Positions 15,501 through 27,899 of a DNA stretch of 64,000 bases are shown in pieces. The notes under the pieces are model-generated. The model saw nothing but the letters and a program-made list of their open reading frames with translations, was not told the DNA's origin and did not search any database. A program made the translations under genes and the position numbers. This DNA comes from Bradyrhizobium sp. PSBB068 (lineage in GTDB: Bacteria; Pseudomonadota; Alphaproteobacteria; Rhizobiales; Xanthobacteraceae), in assembly GCA_016839165.1 (NCBI GenBank), contig CP069300.1:5332001-5396000 (forward strand). The letters are read 5' to 3'. Each line of letters begins with the position of its first letter. Position 1 is the first letter of the stretch.

Positions 15501-16487
15501 TCAGACTATTTTTACCACGATGCGGCCGCGGACCTCGCCGGCGAGGATTTTCGCGCCATAGGGCACGACCTCGTCCAAGGCGATTTCATGTGTGATATCA
15601 GCCAGTTTCGCCTTGTCCAGATCGTGGGCCAGGCGCTGCCAGGCGGTCCTCCTGAGCTCGATTGGGCACATCACGGAATCGATACCGAGAAGGCACACAC
15701 CCCGCAAAATGAAGGGCGCGACCGACGACGGCAGGTCCATGCCGGCCGCCAGGCCGCAGGCCGCGATGGCGCCGCCATACTTTGTCATCGAAAGCAGATT
15801 GGCGAGCGTGGTCGATCCGACGCTGTCGACGCCGCCGGCCCAGCGCTCCTTCGCGAGCGGCTTCGGCGCACCTGACAGCTCGGCGCGGTCGATCACCTCG
15901 GTGGCGCCGAGCCCCTTGAGATAATCGGCCTCCGACATCCGGCCGGTCGACGCGATGACGTGGTAGCCGAGCTTGGAGAGCACGGCGATCGCGACCGAGC
16001 CGACGCCGCCGGCCGCCCCTGTTACCACGATCGGGCCGCTCTTCGGGGTCAGGCCATGCTTCTCCAGCGCCAGCACCGACAGCATCGCGGTATAGCCGGC
16101 AGTGCCGACCGCCATCGCATCGCGGGCCGAGATACCGTCAGGCAGCCGGACCAGCCAGTCGCCCTTGACGCGGGCCTTTTCGGCGTAGGCGCCGAGATGG
16201 GTCTCGCCCATGCCCCAGCCGTTGCAGAGGACCTTGTCGCCCGCCTTCCAATCGGGATGACTGGATTGCTCGACCGTGCCGGCGAAATCGATGCCGGCGA
16301 TCATCGGAAAACGGCGCACCACCGGCGCCTTGCCGGTCAGCGCGAGGCCGTCCTTGTAGTTCAGCGTCGACCATTCGACGCGGACGGTGACGTCGCCGTC
16401 CATCAATTCCGCGTCGTCGAATTGGGTCAGTGCGGCGGTGGTACCCTTGTCCGCCTTGTCGATCCTGATTGCCTTGAACGTCGCCAC
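15501..16487 (-). CDS. acuI: AcuI/YhdH-family NADPH:acryloyl-CoA reductase-like protein
   Basis: Medium-chain reductase of 328 residues without the zinc-binding cysteines of alcohol dehydrogenases. AcuI reduces acryloyl-CoA to propionyl-CoA, a step in 3-hydroxypropionate and DMSP metabolism. Family blocks are [27 protein letters not shown], the Rossmann motif [13 protein letters not shown], and [21 protein letters not shown] at 16487 fits best because GGGGAG precedes it at 8 bases; a GTG three codons upstream is less well placed. It lies 45 bases after an MFS carrier in the same direction. Confidence 0.85.
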   Translation of the reverse strand: MATFKAIRIDKADKGTTAALTQFDDAELMDGDVTVRVEWSTLNYKDGLALTGKAPVVRRFPMIAGIDFAGTVEQSSHPDWKAGDKVLCNGWGMGETHLGAYAEKARVKGDWLVRLPDGISARDAMAVGTAGYTAMLSVLALEKHGLTPKSGPIVVTGAAGGVGSVAIAVLSKLGYHVIASTGRMSEADYLKGLGATEVIDRAELSGAPKPLAKERWAGGVDSVGSTTLANLLSMTKYGGAIAACGLAAGMDLPSSVAPFILRGVCLLGIDSVMCPIELRRTAWQRLAHDLDKAKLADITHEIALDEVVPYGAKILAGEVRGRIVVKIV

Positions 16488-16532
16488 GATGAGCACTCCC
16501 CGTATCTTGGTTTCGGGGGAGTGTTTAACCCA

Positions 16533-17777
16533 TCAGGCAGGCTGCGCAACCGGGCGTGCGACGGGAGCCTCGACGATCGGCAGGTTGATCAGGGCTGACA
16601 GCACGCCGAACAGCACCGACAGCCACCAGATCGGGGTGTAGGAACCGAACTGCTCGAACACGACACCACCGAGCCAGACACCGAGGAAGCCGCCGACCTG
16701 ATGGCTGACGAAGGCGAAGCCGTAGAGGGTGGAGAACCAGCGGGTGCCGAACATCAGCGCCACCAGCGCCGAGGTTGGGGGCACGCTCGACAGCCACAGC
16801 AGCCCGGAGACCGCGCCGAACGCGATGGCCGAGAACGGCGTCACCGGGAAGGAGATGAAGGCGACCGTCGCCAGCGCGCGTGAAAAATAGATCACCGAGA
16901 GCAAATAGCGCTTCGGAAAGAAGTTCTGCAGCCAGCCGACGCTGAGCGAGCCGACGATGTTGAACAGGCCGATCGCGGCGACCACCCAACCGCCTGTCGT
17001 CGCCGGAATGCCGCGGTCCGCCAGATAGGCGGGCAGATGGATGGTGATGAAGGCGAGCTGAAAGCCGCAGGTGAAGAAGCCGAGCACCAGCAGCACGTAG
17101 GAGCGATGGCCGAACGCCTCCGCCAGCGCCGTCCTGAACGATTGCTGATCGGCGGGCGCCACATCCTTCGTCGCCGCAGGCGGCGTCGCGAGCGCGAGCG
17201 AGAGCGGCAGGATCAGCAGCATCAGCGCGCTGAACACCACGAGCGCGGTCTGCCAGCCGAAATTGTCGATCAGGGCGACGCCGAACGGCGCAAACAGGAA
17301 CTGGCCGAACGAGCCTGCGGCGGTGCCGGCGCCCAGCGCGATGCCGCGCTTTTCCGGCGGCAACAGCTTGCTGAACGCTGCCAGCACCAGATTAAACGAC
17401 GAGCCCGACAGGCCGAAACCGATCAGCACGCCGGCGCTGATGTCGAGCGACAATGAGCTGGTCGAGTAGCGCATCAGCAGCAGGCCGGCGGCGTACAGCA
17501 GCGCACCGACGATCATGACGCGCAGCAGCCCGAAGCGGTCGGCAATGGCGCCTGCGATCGGCTGGCCGAGGCCCCACAGCAGGTTCTGCAGCGCGATGGC
17601 AAGGCCGAACACGTCGCGGCCCCAGGCAAACTCGCGGCCCATCGGCTGCACGAAGAAGCCAAGGCTGGAGCGCGGTCCGAAGCTCAGCAGCGCGATCGCA
17701 CAGCCGCACACGATGATCACAAGCGGCGTGCGCCAGGTGCCGGACGCCGGTCGGAGATCTCCTGCCGTAACAGCCAT
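16533..17777 (-). CDS. MFS transporter (oxalate/formate or monocarboxylate carrier type)
   Basis: 414 residues with 12 predicted membrane segments. Features include GPRSSLGFFVQPMGREFAWGRDV after helix 1, the loop 2-3 motif GAIADRFGLLRVM, and a cytoplasmic central loop (about residues 200-220). This pattern resembles the OFA/MCT branch of MFS carriers for small carboxylates. The gene directly upstream of the AcuI-like reductase is likely in the same transcript, suggesting uptake of an organic acid that feeds an acyl-CoA pathway. That is inference. Confidence 0.85.
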   Translation of the reverse strand: MAVTAGDLRPASGTWRTPLVIIVCGCAIALLSFGPRSSLGFFVQPMGREFAWGRDVFGLAIALQNLLWGLGQPIAGAIADRFGLLRVMIVGALLYAAGLLLMRYSTSSLSLDISAGVLIGFGLSGSSFNLVLAAFSKLLPPEKRGIALGAGTAAGSFGQFLFAPFGVALIDNFGWQTALVVFSALMLLILPLSLALATPPAATKDVAPADQQSFRTALAEAFGHRSYVLLVLGFFTCGFQLAFITIHLPAYLADRGIPATTGGWVVAAIGLFNIVGSLSVGWLQNFFPKRYLLSVIYFSRALATVAFISFPVTPFSAIAFGAVSGLLWLSSVPPTSALVALMFGTRWFSTLYGFAFVSHQVGGFLGVWLGGVVFEQFGSYTPIWWLSVLFGVLSALINLPIVEAPVARPVAQPA

Positions 17778-17968
17778 GTCGTCTTCCCCCGGATCTGCCG
17801 CCCGGGGAACCGGCCCCGCCGAACGTTACCAGGAGTTAATGCATATGCATGAAAACCCCAAGAGGGGCGGGAGAAAAATATTCGCCTGCAAGGCTGCCCT
17901 GCAGAATCCGAGAGGATGACGAGCGTCATTCCGGGGCACATCGCACCCGGAACAGGAAGCCGACCGCG

Positions 17969-19459
17969 CTACCGCTTGGCGCTGGCCTGCTCGGCCGAGC
18001 TCCGGGCGGCCTCGGCGAGCTGCGCCGATATCTTGGCGGTCTCGGCAGCGCTGCCCCAGCTCGGCGCATCGCTGCCGTCGCCCCAGGCGCGCGGGCGATA
18101 GAAGGTGTGGACGCCGAACTTGTACGTCTTCTTCATTTCGCTGACCCAGGACGGCCGCACCCAATAGGCGTGGTAGTGGGTCGAGCGGTCGACTTCCGGC
18201 AGCCACAATTTGCCGTCGAGCATCGCCTTCGCGATCTTCTTCGCACGGTCCCACATGTCGGGCTCGCGGACGACATCAGGGATGTTGTCGCAGGCGAAGG
18301 TGAACTGACAGGCGTAGTGACGGTTCTTGTTCTGGTAGACCACGCCGCACACCGTCTCCGGATATTTGCCGGAGAAGGCGCGGTTCAGCACCACCTGCGC
18401 GACCGCGATCTGGCCGCGCACCGCTTCGCCGCGCGCCTCGAAGTAGACGGCTTCCGACAGGCACTTCTCCGACTTGGCGCGCGACTTCGTGTCGAACAGG
18501 CCGAGCCGTTCCGCCGGCGTCTTGGTGTGCTGGTCGTCGACGTTGACCTCGCCCTTCGGTGCGATGCTCTCGCCCATCTCGCCGGCCTTGACCGGACCGT
18601 CGGCATCGACCGGCAGTGACGCCATCACCTTCATGTCGGGATCGGGCTGAGCGGCCGGCTGCACGACGACCGGCGCCTCACCGGGTTGCCAGCGCTCGAG
18701 ATTTTCCGGCGTGCCGAGCGACGAGCCGAAGAACAGGCTGGCGGTCTTGAATGCAAACGGGTCGCGCTCGTGCGCCGCATCGGCAGGCGCCGCCGCAGGT
18801 TTCCCAGGCGCAGGCTTCAGGTCGTCGAGCGGGTTGGCCTCGAGCGACATCGACACGTCGGATTGCTGCGGCGACGGCTTGGCATATTGCGGCAGCGGCG
18901 GCGCGCGCAGCGCCTCCTGCAATTCCGGATCGAGCGGTGCGTTGTCGGCAAGTGCGCCGCCGCTCGTCGCAGCCGCGGTCTTCATGCCCCTGACCGACGA
19001 ATTCGATGTCGCGGGATCCTCGTTCGAAGGAGCCGCGCTTGCAGGCTCCGCGGGTTCGACCTGATCCGGCCGCCTGACGACGAGACGATCGCCCTTCAAG
19101 GTGCGATCGACCTTGGGAAAATCGGATGCCTGATAGCGCGGCGGCGGCGTGGTGATCGGATTGCGAGTGACAGCGCCGGTGACGTCGGCGCTGGAGTCCA
19201 GCCTCGCGAGCAGGATTTGCGGGTCCTGCGGCGCGGAGGTTCCGATCGGACGGCCGAAGCTGTAGGTCGCGACCTGGATGGAGCCGACCGCGGACGCGAA
19301 GACGCGCTTCTGCCAGCGCTCGGCAACGCCGGGCTGCCGGGCCAGGAGCGAGGCAATATCCTGATATCCGATCTCGGTCGGCATCAGTGCGAAGATGCAA
19401 AGACCGAGACCGAAGAGCGCGAGACGGGCGCCCTTCGGCTGGTTACGCGACACAAACAT
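17969..19459 (-). CDS. SleB-type cell wall hydrolase with long N-terminal region
   Basis: 496 residues. A signal anchor (ARLALFGLGLCIFALMP) is followed by a long low-complexity Pro/Ala/Ser/Asp-rich region (about 60-335). The C-terminal Hydrolase_2 (SleB/CwlJ) domain has LSEAVYFEARGEAVRGQIAV with the catalytic Glu, then LNRAFSGKYPETVCGVVYQ. Such enzymes are peptidoglycan lytic transglycosylases or amidases acting in the periplasm. The ATG at 19459 is chosen; a TTG five codons upstream is possible. It has no operon partners. Confidence 0.87.
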   Translation of the reverse strand: MFVSRNQPKGARLALFGLGLCIFALMPTEIGYQDIASLLARQPGVAERWQKRVFASAVGSIQVATYSFGRPIGTSAPQDPQILLARLDSSADVTGAVTRNPITTPPPRYQASDFPKVDRTLKGDRLVVRRPDQVEPAEPASAAPSNEDPATSNSSVRGMKTAAATSGGALADNAPLDPELQEALRAPPLPQYAKPSPQQSDVSMSLEANPLDDLKPAPGKPAAAPADAAHERDPFAFKTASLFFGSSLGTPENLERWQPGEAPVVVQPAAQPDPDMKVMASLPVDADGPVKAGEMGESIAPKGEVNVDDQHTKTPAERLGLFDTKSRAKSEKCLSEAVYFEARGEAVRGQIAVAQVVLNRAFSGKYPETVCGVVYQNKNRHYACQFTFACDNIPDVVREPDMWDRAKKIAKAMLDGKLWLPEVDRSTHYHAYWVRPSWVSEMKKTYKFGVHTFYRPRAWGDGSDAPSWGSAAETAKISAQLAEAARSSAEQASAKR

Positions 19460-19702
19460 CGTACGCTCACGCAACGCTTACTGAGTGCAATCGAACGCGG
19501 TACATCCGCGCAATTCGACCTTTTCCGTTGCTAATCTGTTTAGGTTGCCGCGGAGTTAATCGGCGTTGCAAGCGCGCTACACTCAAGCGATCGCGTGCGC
19601 AGCGCGCGCCGTATCACTCGCATTGGTAAATGCGCGGCGCATGAAAGTCGTAAACAACGGATCAACGGAGATGGTGAACGAGACGTTACCCGTCCCTCAG
19701 CC

Positions 19703-19788
19703 GTCATTGCGAGGAGCGGCAGCGACGAAGAAATCCATTCTTTCCGCACAACCGGCACGATGGATTGCTTCGCTCCGCTCGCAATGAC
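19703..19788. repeat. Palindromic repeat of the GTCATTGCGAG family, copy 1 of 3
   Basis: Outer ends GTCATTGCGAG and CTCGCAATGAC are exact inverse complements. Inner arms AAATCCATT and GATGGATTGCTTCG extend the palindrome. The same element occurs at 44154-44237 and 52170-52254. Confidence 0.88.
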
Positions 19789-19813
19789 GGTGGCTATTGA
19801 GGGCGCTAAACAA

Positions 19814-19840
19814 AGAGGCCGGGACGTGGTCCCGGCCTCT
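19814..19840 (-). terminator. Rho-independent terminator after ppdK
   Basis: Read leftward, a 12-bp perfect GC-rich stem (AGAGGCCGGGAC paired across a 3-base loop) is followed by TTTGTTT. It lies 26 bases after the ppdK stop. Confidence 0.8.
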
Positions 19841-19865
19841 GCATTATCTGAACCCGATCGATCGC

Positions 19866-22781
<2,916 letters not shown>

Positions 22782-22836
22782 GTCAGACAACAATCCGGAA
22801 GGAGGGGTCGAAGATGCGCGCCTTACACCATTTTGG

Positions 22837-22863
22837 GGGGTTCCGCGCAAGCCGCGAAACCCC
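22837..22863. terminator. Terminator-like hairpin between DUF3096 gene and ppdK
   Basis: GGGGTTCCGCG and CGCGAAACCCC form an 11-bp stem with one mismatch and a short loop. It lies just after the DUF3096 stop on the leftward strand. A T-tract is missing in that direction, so termination is not certain. Confidence 0.4.
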
Positions 22864-22872
22864 GCTTTCCCG

Positions 22873-23028
22873 CTACAGGTGCAGCCAGCGCAGCAGGCCC
22901 ATCCCCACGAGCCCGACGAAGATCAGGTAGATCGCGACGATATAGTTGAGGAGCCGCGGCATGATCAGGATCAGGACGCCTGCAGCCAGAGCGACGATAG
23001 CAGGCAGATGCCCAGCAGTGATGGTCAT
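22873..23028 (-). CDS. DUF3096 small membrane protein (51 aa)
   Basis: MTITAGHLPAIVALAAGVLI starts a tiny protein with two hydrophobic segments (about residues 8-27 and 30-46). The sequence between them, MPRLLNYIVAIYLIFVGLVG, fits DUF3096. GGAGAAAACTTCA precedes the ATG at good spacing, which fixes the start. The protein is likely in the inner membrane; function unknown. It is divergent from the DUF1236 gene across about 230 bases. Confidence 0.82.
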   Translation of the reverse strand: MTITAGHLPAIVALAAGVLILIMPRLLNYIVAIYLIFVGLVGMGLLRWLHL

Positions 23029-23261
23029 TGAAGTTTTCTCCGGCAGTTTTTGGAGGTGCGAATCGAGCGGCAGTTTATCCGCCGAGGAGGTTCCCCACAT
23101 CAAGACGTCTGGCATAGCAACAGGTTCCCGCAACTCACGAAAATTGCCCCAAATTGCCGCGTATGTGGCGGCGACTTTTCCGGAACATCACCACGTCAGC
23201 TGCATTGGCTCGCCATGCGCATCGGCGAAGGCCGGCGCGCCGCAAGAGAATGGAGCGAGCC

Positions 23262-23621
23262 ATGCGAAACAGGATACTTGCCGTTGCAGCGGTCGCTGCT
23301 GCGATCACGGTGCCGGCTGTTGCCGCACAGGCCCAGACCGTTGGCGTTGTCCGCGGAGGCCCGCCGGTTGCAGTCGAGGATGACGAAGGCATTGCGATCG
23401 AGCAGCGCCCGGCATTCCGCGAATACATCGTGCGCGAGCGCGTACCGAACTACACCGTTACGGATCGGGTCGTGGTCGGCACCGTGCTGCCGGACGCCGG
23501 CGTGACCTATTACGACGTGCCGCAACGGTTCGGCGCGACGCCCTATCGCTACACCGTCGTGAATGGTGAGACCGTTCTGGTCGAGCCGCGCTCGCGACGG
23601 ATCGTTCAGGTGGTCGAGTAG
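23262..23621 (+). CDS. DUF1236 secreted protein
   Basis: 119 residues with a Sec signal peptide (MRNRILAVAAVAAAITVPAVAAQA). The C-terminal block VTYYDVPQRFGATPYRYTVV, followed by a V-N-G-x-x-V-L-V-x-P pattern and RRIVQVVE, identifies DUF1236, a periplasmic family common in Bradyrhizobium. Function unknown. The start at 23262 is preceded by GGAGCGAG. A strong terminator follows at 23723-23760. Confidence 0.83.
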   Translation: MRNRILAVAAVAAAITVPAVAAQAQTVGVVRGGPPVAVEDDEGIAIEQRPAFREYIVRERVPNYTVTDRVVVGTVLPDAGVTYYDVPQRFGATPYRYTVVNGETVLVEPRSRRIVQVVE

Positions 23622-23633
23622 GCCTGCGTCAAC

Positions 23634-23681
23634 TCGGTAGCCTGAACGACAGTCCGGTCGGTAGCCTGAACGACAGTCCGG
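23634..23681. repeat. Two perfect tandem copies of a 24-bp unit
   Basis: The unit runs 23634-23657 and repeats exactly at 23658-23681. It begins TCGGTAGCC and ends CAGTCCGG. It lies 13 bases after the DUF1236 stop. Confidence 0.9.
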
Positions 23682-23722
23682 GCGCCGCGCAAGCGGATGT
23701 GCGCGCAGATCGACCGGACCAG

Positions 23723-23760
23723 AAAGCCCCGCCCGGCCTTCCCCACCGGGCGGGGCTTTT
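23723..23760 (+). terminator. Strong rho-independent terminator after the DUF1236 gene
   Basis: Stem AAAGCCCCGCCCGG pairs with CCGGGCGGGGCTTTT across a short pyrimidine-rich loop, ending in a T run. The symmetrical A and T runs mean it may work in both directions. Confidence 0.9.
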
Positions 23761-23823
23761 CCGTCGTGTTGCGATGAACTCTGGAAGCGTGATGGGTGAG
23801 CTGGATCAACGGCGGAGGTTCAG

Positions 23824-23942
23824 CTCTCCTTTGGGAGAGGTCGGCGCGTAGCGCCGGGTGAAGGGTTGCGGTGCCTCGTTAGAGCAGCGGCCCCTCACCC
23901 GATTTGCTTCGCAAATCGACCTCTCCCCACGGGGAGAGGTGA
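23824..23942. repeat. Long palindromic repeat with CTCTCC...GGAGAG ends
   Basis: The ends CTCTCCTTTGGGAGAGGTCG and CGACCTCTCCCCACGGGGAG are each small hairpins and also pair with one another. An internal GGGTGAAGGG / CCCCTCACCC pair and the hairpin GATTTGCTTCGCAAATC extend the structure. The composition is similar to the repeat at 40086-40209. Confidence 0.82.
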
Positions 23943-23989
23943 AGCAAGTGCGTGGTCGAACCAATTCGATCCAACTCATCTTCCTCGGC

Positions 23990-25087
23990 TTACGATTTCA
24001 GGATCGAGAGCAGCGTCGAGGTCGACTTGTAGCTCTTGACCGCGGCGTCCTGGAAATCCTTCGTCCAGTTGGCCGCCTGCCGCTCCTCTGCACTCATCGA
24101 GGAATATTTCTTGAGGATGCCGAGTGAGAACTGGCGCGGATCGCCGGCCGACTGGCTCTGCTTCAGCGCGTCGAGCACGGCAAGACGGGTCCGCGTGTTG
24201 AGTTCCTGCTTGGCCGCGAAGATCTCCTCGCCGGAAAACTTCTTGTCCTGGTTCAGCGAGATCGCCGACAGCGAGCGGTTGTCCAGCGAGGACAAATCGG
24301 CAAGCTGTCCGGTCTTGCGCCTGGGATCGTAGACCAGCTCCTTGCCGCTCTTCGCCGCCTCGCTCTTCTGCCGGTCGAGGAAGGCGCGCACGTCGCTCGC
24401 CACGCTGGAGAAGTCGCGCGCATTGCCGGTCGTGGGCGGGGCGGTCCCGGCCAGCGCGGCGGCGATCGGATCGCCCGTGATCCCACTTGGCGCCTTGTTG
24501 GGATCCTGCTGCGTCGCCTGATAGCCTTTCAGCACCGCAGCGCGTTGGCTGGCCCAGGTCGCGGTGGCCTTCTCCTCGTCGCTGGCGCCATCGAGATAGT
24601 CGAGCGCCGCCTTGTAGCTGACGCTGTAGTCGCCGGTCAGGCGCGTGGTCGCAAGCGACGGCGCCAGGGCCTTGTCGAAGCGCTGCTTCAGTTCGGTCGC
24701 GGCGACCGCCTGCTCGTCCGGCGTGAACTTGCCGCCATTGTTGGTCGAAATCGCAAACAGCGAGCGGCGGTCCAGCGTCGAGAGATCGATCGTGGTCTTG
24801 CCGTCGACGATCGGCTTCTTCACCCCCGCGACCGTATAGAGCCGATCGAGCGTCGTGCGCGCATCGCTGGTGACGGTCGCGAAATCCGGCAGCGCCTTGG
24901 CGAGCCGCGCGCGGGCGGCGTCCGACAGCGTGAGGTTGGTTGCAGCCCCCGAAGTCAGGGAGGCCGAAAGATCGCCGGCGGTGCCGTCACCCGACAGGGT
25001 CGCCGCCAGCGAGGGTGTCGCGGCGGCCCGCGCATAGGCCGAGCCATATTGGGCGTAGGGATTGGGCGAGGTGCCGATCGAGGTCAT
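23990..25087 (-). CDS. Hypothetical protein with two EF-hand-like tandem repeats (365 aa)
   Basis: No signal peptide or membrane segment; the N-terminus is Ser/Ala-rich. The protein is an internal duplication: residues about 68-191 match 227-353. Each half has a helix with SDxRxxLDR, then D-L-S-x-L-D-x-R-S-L-x-A-I-S, an EF-hand-like loop, and a later W-helix with Y at the end. Loop 1 is STNNGGKFTPDE (114-125); loop 2 is SLNQDKKFSGEE (277-288). Both have the hydrophobic residue at position 8 and Glu at 12, but position 1 is Ser rather than Asp. Calcium binding is therefore plausible but unproven. It is the last gene of the leftward glyQS block, though separated by 118 bases. Confidence 0.7.
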   Translation of the reverse strand: MTSIGTSPNPYAQYGSAYARAAATPSLAATLSGDGTAGDLSASLTSGAATNLTLSDAARARLAKALPDFATVTSDARTTLDRLYTVAGVKKPIVDGKTTIDLSTLDRRSLFAISTNNGGKFTPDEQAVAATELKQRFDKALAPSLATTRLTGDYSVSYKAALDYLDGASDEEKATATWASQRAAVLKGYQATQQDPNKAPSGITGDPIAAALAGTAPPTTGNARDFSSVASDVRAFLDRQKSEAAKSGKELVYDPRRKTGQLADLSSLDNRSLSAISLNQDKKFSGEEIFAAKQELNTRTRLAVLDALKQSQSAGDPRQFSLGILKKYSSMSAEERQAANWTKDFQDAAVKSYKSTSTLLSILKS

Positions 25088-25205
25088 CGGGGAGGTCCCT
25101 GCATTGGCGCGAGGGGCGACTTCTTAAGAAATCGTTGATCCGCCAGGACCTTCGCAGGGCATGGTTAACAAATTGCAAATTGTGTCGAAATATTTCCAAA
25201 GATGG

Positions 25206-25799
25206 CTAGTTGCGCTTCCGGGCAATGACGCGGTGAATGACCTTTCCGGAGGACGCGCTGACGACCTCTGTATCGAGCAGCAGTTCAGCCGCCGCCAGTT
25301 CAGTGCGCACCAGCGCCGCATCGAAGGCGGCATAGAGCCGCCCATGCGCATCGCGCGCGTCGTCGCCTTCTGTAACACGCCAGCTCAGATAGAGCACGCC
25401 GCCGGGCTTCACGAGTTCGAGCATGCGGCGGACCGACGGCGCGATCAGCGCGTGGTCGAGGTGCATGATCACGGTCTCGCACAGCACATTGTCGAAGCTA
25501 CAGGCCGCGATGCCGGAAAGCTCCGGCAGTTCGGCACGCGCAAAGCGCAGCGCCGGATAGCGGGCGCGAGCTTCCGCAAGCAGGCCCTCGGAGGCATCAA
25601 AGCCCTCCGCCGGAAAGCCGTTGGCATTCAGCCACGCCACCTCGCGGCCGCTGCCGCAGCCGATATCGGCGGTCGCGCCGCCCTTGATGAAGAATTGCCC
25701 GACGATCTCCTGCAGATCGCGAGGGGCCGGCTGGTCGTGCCAGTCCTGCGCAAACGCCGCCGCCTCCTTGTCGTAAGCGGCGAGCGTTGCGCGATCCAT
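25206..25799 (-). CDS. Class I SAM-dependent methyltransferase
   Basis: 197 residues. Motif I is ATADIGCGSGREVAWL, motif II contains the acidic AEGFDASEGLL, and motif post-I/IV is FDNVLCETVIMHLDH, followed by VKPGGVLYLSWRV. This is the Methyltransf_11/25 type. The substrate is unknown. Its Met follows the glyS stop by 3 bases, so it is probably cotranscribed with glyQS, a frequent arrangement that does not itself reveal the substrate. Confidence 0.85.
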   Translation of the reverse strand: MDRATLAAYDKEAAAFAQDWHDQPAPRDLQEIVGQFFIKGGATADIGCGSGREVAWLNANGFPAEGFDASEGLLAEARARYPALRFARAELPELSGIAACSFDNVLCETVIMHLDHALIAPSVRRMLELVKPGGVLYLSWRVTEGDDARDAHGRLYAAFDAALVRTELAAAELLLDTEVVSASSGKVIHRVIARKRN

Positions 25800-25802
25800 C
25801 GG

Positions 25803-27899
25803 TCAGCCCTCGATCCTGGAGAAATCCGCCACCGCGCGCGTCGCGGCACGGATCTCGTTGAGCAGCTTCAGACGGTTTTCGCGCACCTTCGGATCGTCAT
25901 CGTTGACCTTGACCTTGTCGAAGAACGCATCGACCGCAGGCCGCAGCTTCGCCATCGCGCTCATCGCGGCGGCGAAGTCTTCCTTGGCGACCGCGGCGGA
26001 GGCCTCGGCCTTCACCTGATCGATCGCTTTCGCGAGCGCCTTCTCTTCATCCAGCTTGTAGAGCGCAGCGTCCGGCGCACCGTCGAACGTGCGCTTGTCC
26101 TTCTTCTCCTCGATGCTGAGGATGTTGCTGGCGCGCTTGGTGCCGGCGAGCAGGTTCTTGCCGTCGTCACTGTCGAGGAATTTGCCGAGCGCTTCCACGC
26201 GGCGAACGACGAGCAGCAGATCGTCCTGACCGCCAAGCGAGAACACGGCATCGACGAGATCATGCCGCGCGCCCTGGTCGCGGAGCTGGACCTTCAGGCG
26301 GTCGGCGAAGAAAGCGAGCAGATCGTTCGGCAACGTCTCGGCATCGGCCTCGACCGACAGTCCGCGCAAGGCCGATTTGGCCGTCTTCAGGATCGGCAGG
26401 CGCAACGTGTTCTCGACGATCAGCCTGATTGCGCCCAGCGCCGCGCGGCGCAACGCGTACGGATCCTTCGATCCCGTCGGCTTCTCATCGATTGCCCAGA
26501 ATCCAGCCAGCGTGTCGAACTTGTCCGCCAGCGCCACTGCAATGCTCACCGGATCGGTCGGCACGCGATCGGTCGGCCCCTGCGGCTTCCAGTGCTCCTC
26601 GCTCGCGGCGGCAACGGACGCATCCTCACCCTGCGCCAGCGCGTAGTATTTGCCCATCAGGCCCTGAAGCTCGGGGAATTCGCCGACCACTTCGGTCAGC
26701 AAATCCGCCTTGGCGAGACGCGCGGCGCGTTTTGTCTTCTCGACATCGGCGCCGACCAGCGGCGCGATCTCGGCTGCCAACGCCTCGATGCGCTTGATGC
26801 GCTCCGCCTGCGTCCCGAGCTTCTCGTGGAACACGATCTGCTCGAATTTCGGCAGCCGGTCCTCGAGTTTCGTCTTCAGATCAGTCTCGTAGAAGAACTT
26901 CGCATCCGACAGCCGCGGGCGGATCACGCGCTCATTGCCGGCGACGATGGTCTTGCCGCCGTCGGGCGCCTCGATGTTGGCGGTCAGCACGAACTTGTTG
27001 GTCAGCTTCCCCGTCTTGGGATCCCTGACCACGAAGCACTTCTGGTTGTTGCGGATGGTGGCGCGGATCACTTCGTCCGGGATGACCAAGAATTCCTTCT
27101 CGAACGATCCCATCATCACAACGGGCCATTCGACGAGACCGGAGACCTCATCGACCAGCACCTGGTCCTCGACCAGTTCGAGGCCCTGCGCGAACGCCAG
27201 CTCCTTGGCGTCCTCGACGATGATGTCCTTGCGCGCCTGCGGATCGAGGATGACTTTGGCGGCCTTCAGCTTGGCCTCGTAGTCCTCGAAGCGGCGCACC
27301 GGGATCGCACCCGGCGCCATGAAGCGATGGCCGTAGGTGGTCTGCCCGGCCTCGATGCCGTCGACCGAGAATTTCACGACATCGGGCTCCTCGGTCTCCA
27401 GACCGAAGGTCGCAATGATCGAATGCAGCGGCCGGACCCAGGACAGCGAGCCTGACTTGGCGGAGCGCGCGCCCCAGCGCATCGATTTCGGCCAGGGGAA
27501 GGTGCGGATGATCACCGGCAGGATTTCGGCGATGACGTCGATCGCGGCACGGCCCGGCTTCTCGATCAGCGCGATGTAGAAGTCGCCCTTCGCATCTTTC
27601 TGGATCTTTGCTTCATCCAGCGACTTCAGACCGGTCGCTTTCAGAAAGCCCTGCACCGCCCCATCGGGGGCGCCGATCTTCGGGCCGCGACGCTCAGACT
27701 TCAGGTCCGGCTGGCGCGCGGGAATCCCGTGCACGGTCAGCGCCAGGCGACGCGGGGTGGCGAATGCCTTGGCGCCCTCATAGACGAGGCCTTCGGCGAC
27801 GAGCTTGTCGGTCACCATGCGGCGCAGATCGTCGGCCGCCTTGGCCTGCATGCGCGCGGGAATTTCTTCGGAGAACAGTTCGAGGAGAAGATCGGGCAT
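25803..27899 (-). CDS. glyS: Glycyl-tRNA synthetase beta subunit
   Basis: 698 residues, normal for the beta chain of the bacterial alpha2-beta2 enzyme. It binds and helps position tRNA-Gly. [18 protein letters not shown] is the conserved N-terminus. [20 protein letters not shown], the later [20 protein letters not shown] and [15 protein letters not shown] are family blocks. Its ATG shares one base with the glyQ stop (TGATG), giving tight translational coupling. Confidence 0.96.
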   Translation of the reverse strand: MPDLLLELFSEEIPARMQAKAADDLRRMVTDKLVAEGLVYEGAKAFATPRRLALTVHGIPARQPDLKSERRGPKIGAPDGAVQGFLKATGLKSLDEAKIQKDAKGDFYIALIEKPGRAAIDVIAEILPVIIRTFPWPKSMRWGARSAKSGSLSWVRPLHSIIATFGLETEEPDVVKFSVDGIEAGQTTYGHRFMAPGAIPVRRFEDYEAKLKAAKVILDPQARKDIIVEDAKELAFAQGLELVEDQVLVDEVSGLVEWPVVMMGSFEKEFLVIPDEVIRATIRNNQKCFVVRDPKTGKLTNKFVLTANIEAPDGGKTIVAGNERVIRPRLSDAKFFYETDLKTKLEDRLPKFEQIVFHEKLGTQAERIKRIEALAAEIAPLVGADVEKTKRAARLAKADLLTEVVGEFPELQGLMGKYYALAQGEDASVAAASEEHWKPQGPTDRVPTDPVSIAVALADKFDTLAGFWAIDEKPTGSKDPYALRRAALGAIRLIVENTLRLPILKTAKSALRGLSVEADAETLPNDLLAFFADRLKVQLRDQGARHDLVDAVFSLGGQDDLLLVVRRVEALGKFLDSDDGKNLLAGTKRASNILSIEEKKDKRTFDGAPDAALYKLDEEKALAKAIDQVKAEASAAVAKEDFAAAMSAMAKLRPAVDAFFDKVKVNDDDPKVRENRLKLLNEIRAATRAVADFSRIEG

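Larger units (their letters stand above)
19460..19865. other. Intergenic region between ppdK end and the SleB-type gene
   Basis: About 400 bases without a convincing gene. It contains the SleB-type gene leader, a palindromic repeat (19703-19788) and the ppdK terminator (19814-19840), each listed separately. Confidence 0.6.
23622..23989. other. Repeat-rich intergenic region after the DUF1236 gene
   Basis: About 370 bases without a gene. It holds a 24-bp tandem duplication, a rho-independent terminator and a long palindromic repeat, each listed separately. Confidence 0.7.

Noticed and set aside
19475..19702. Small genes in the leader of the SleB-type gene
   Set aside because: Short frames are Arg/Ala-rich, lack ribosome-binding sites and show no domain.
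23104..23128. Possible EcfG-type stress promoter (GGAAC, 16-base spacer, CGTC) before the DUF3096 gene
   Set aside because: The -10 element deviates from CGTT and a second GGAAC nearby has no partner; too weak to list as a promoter.
25161..27455. Open frame of 764 codons opposite glyS and the methyltransferase
   Set aside because: Codon-bias shadow: the sense strand has well-supported genes with clear catalytic motifs, and the antisense product is low-complexity.
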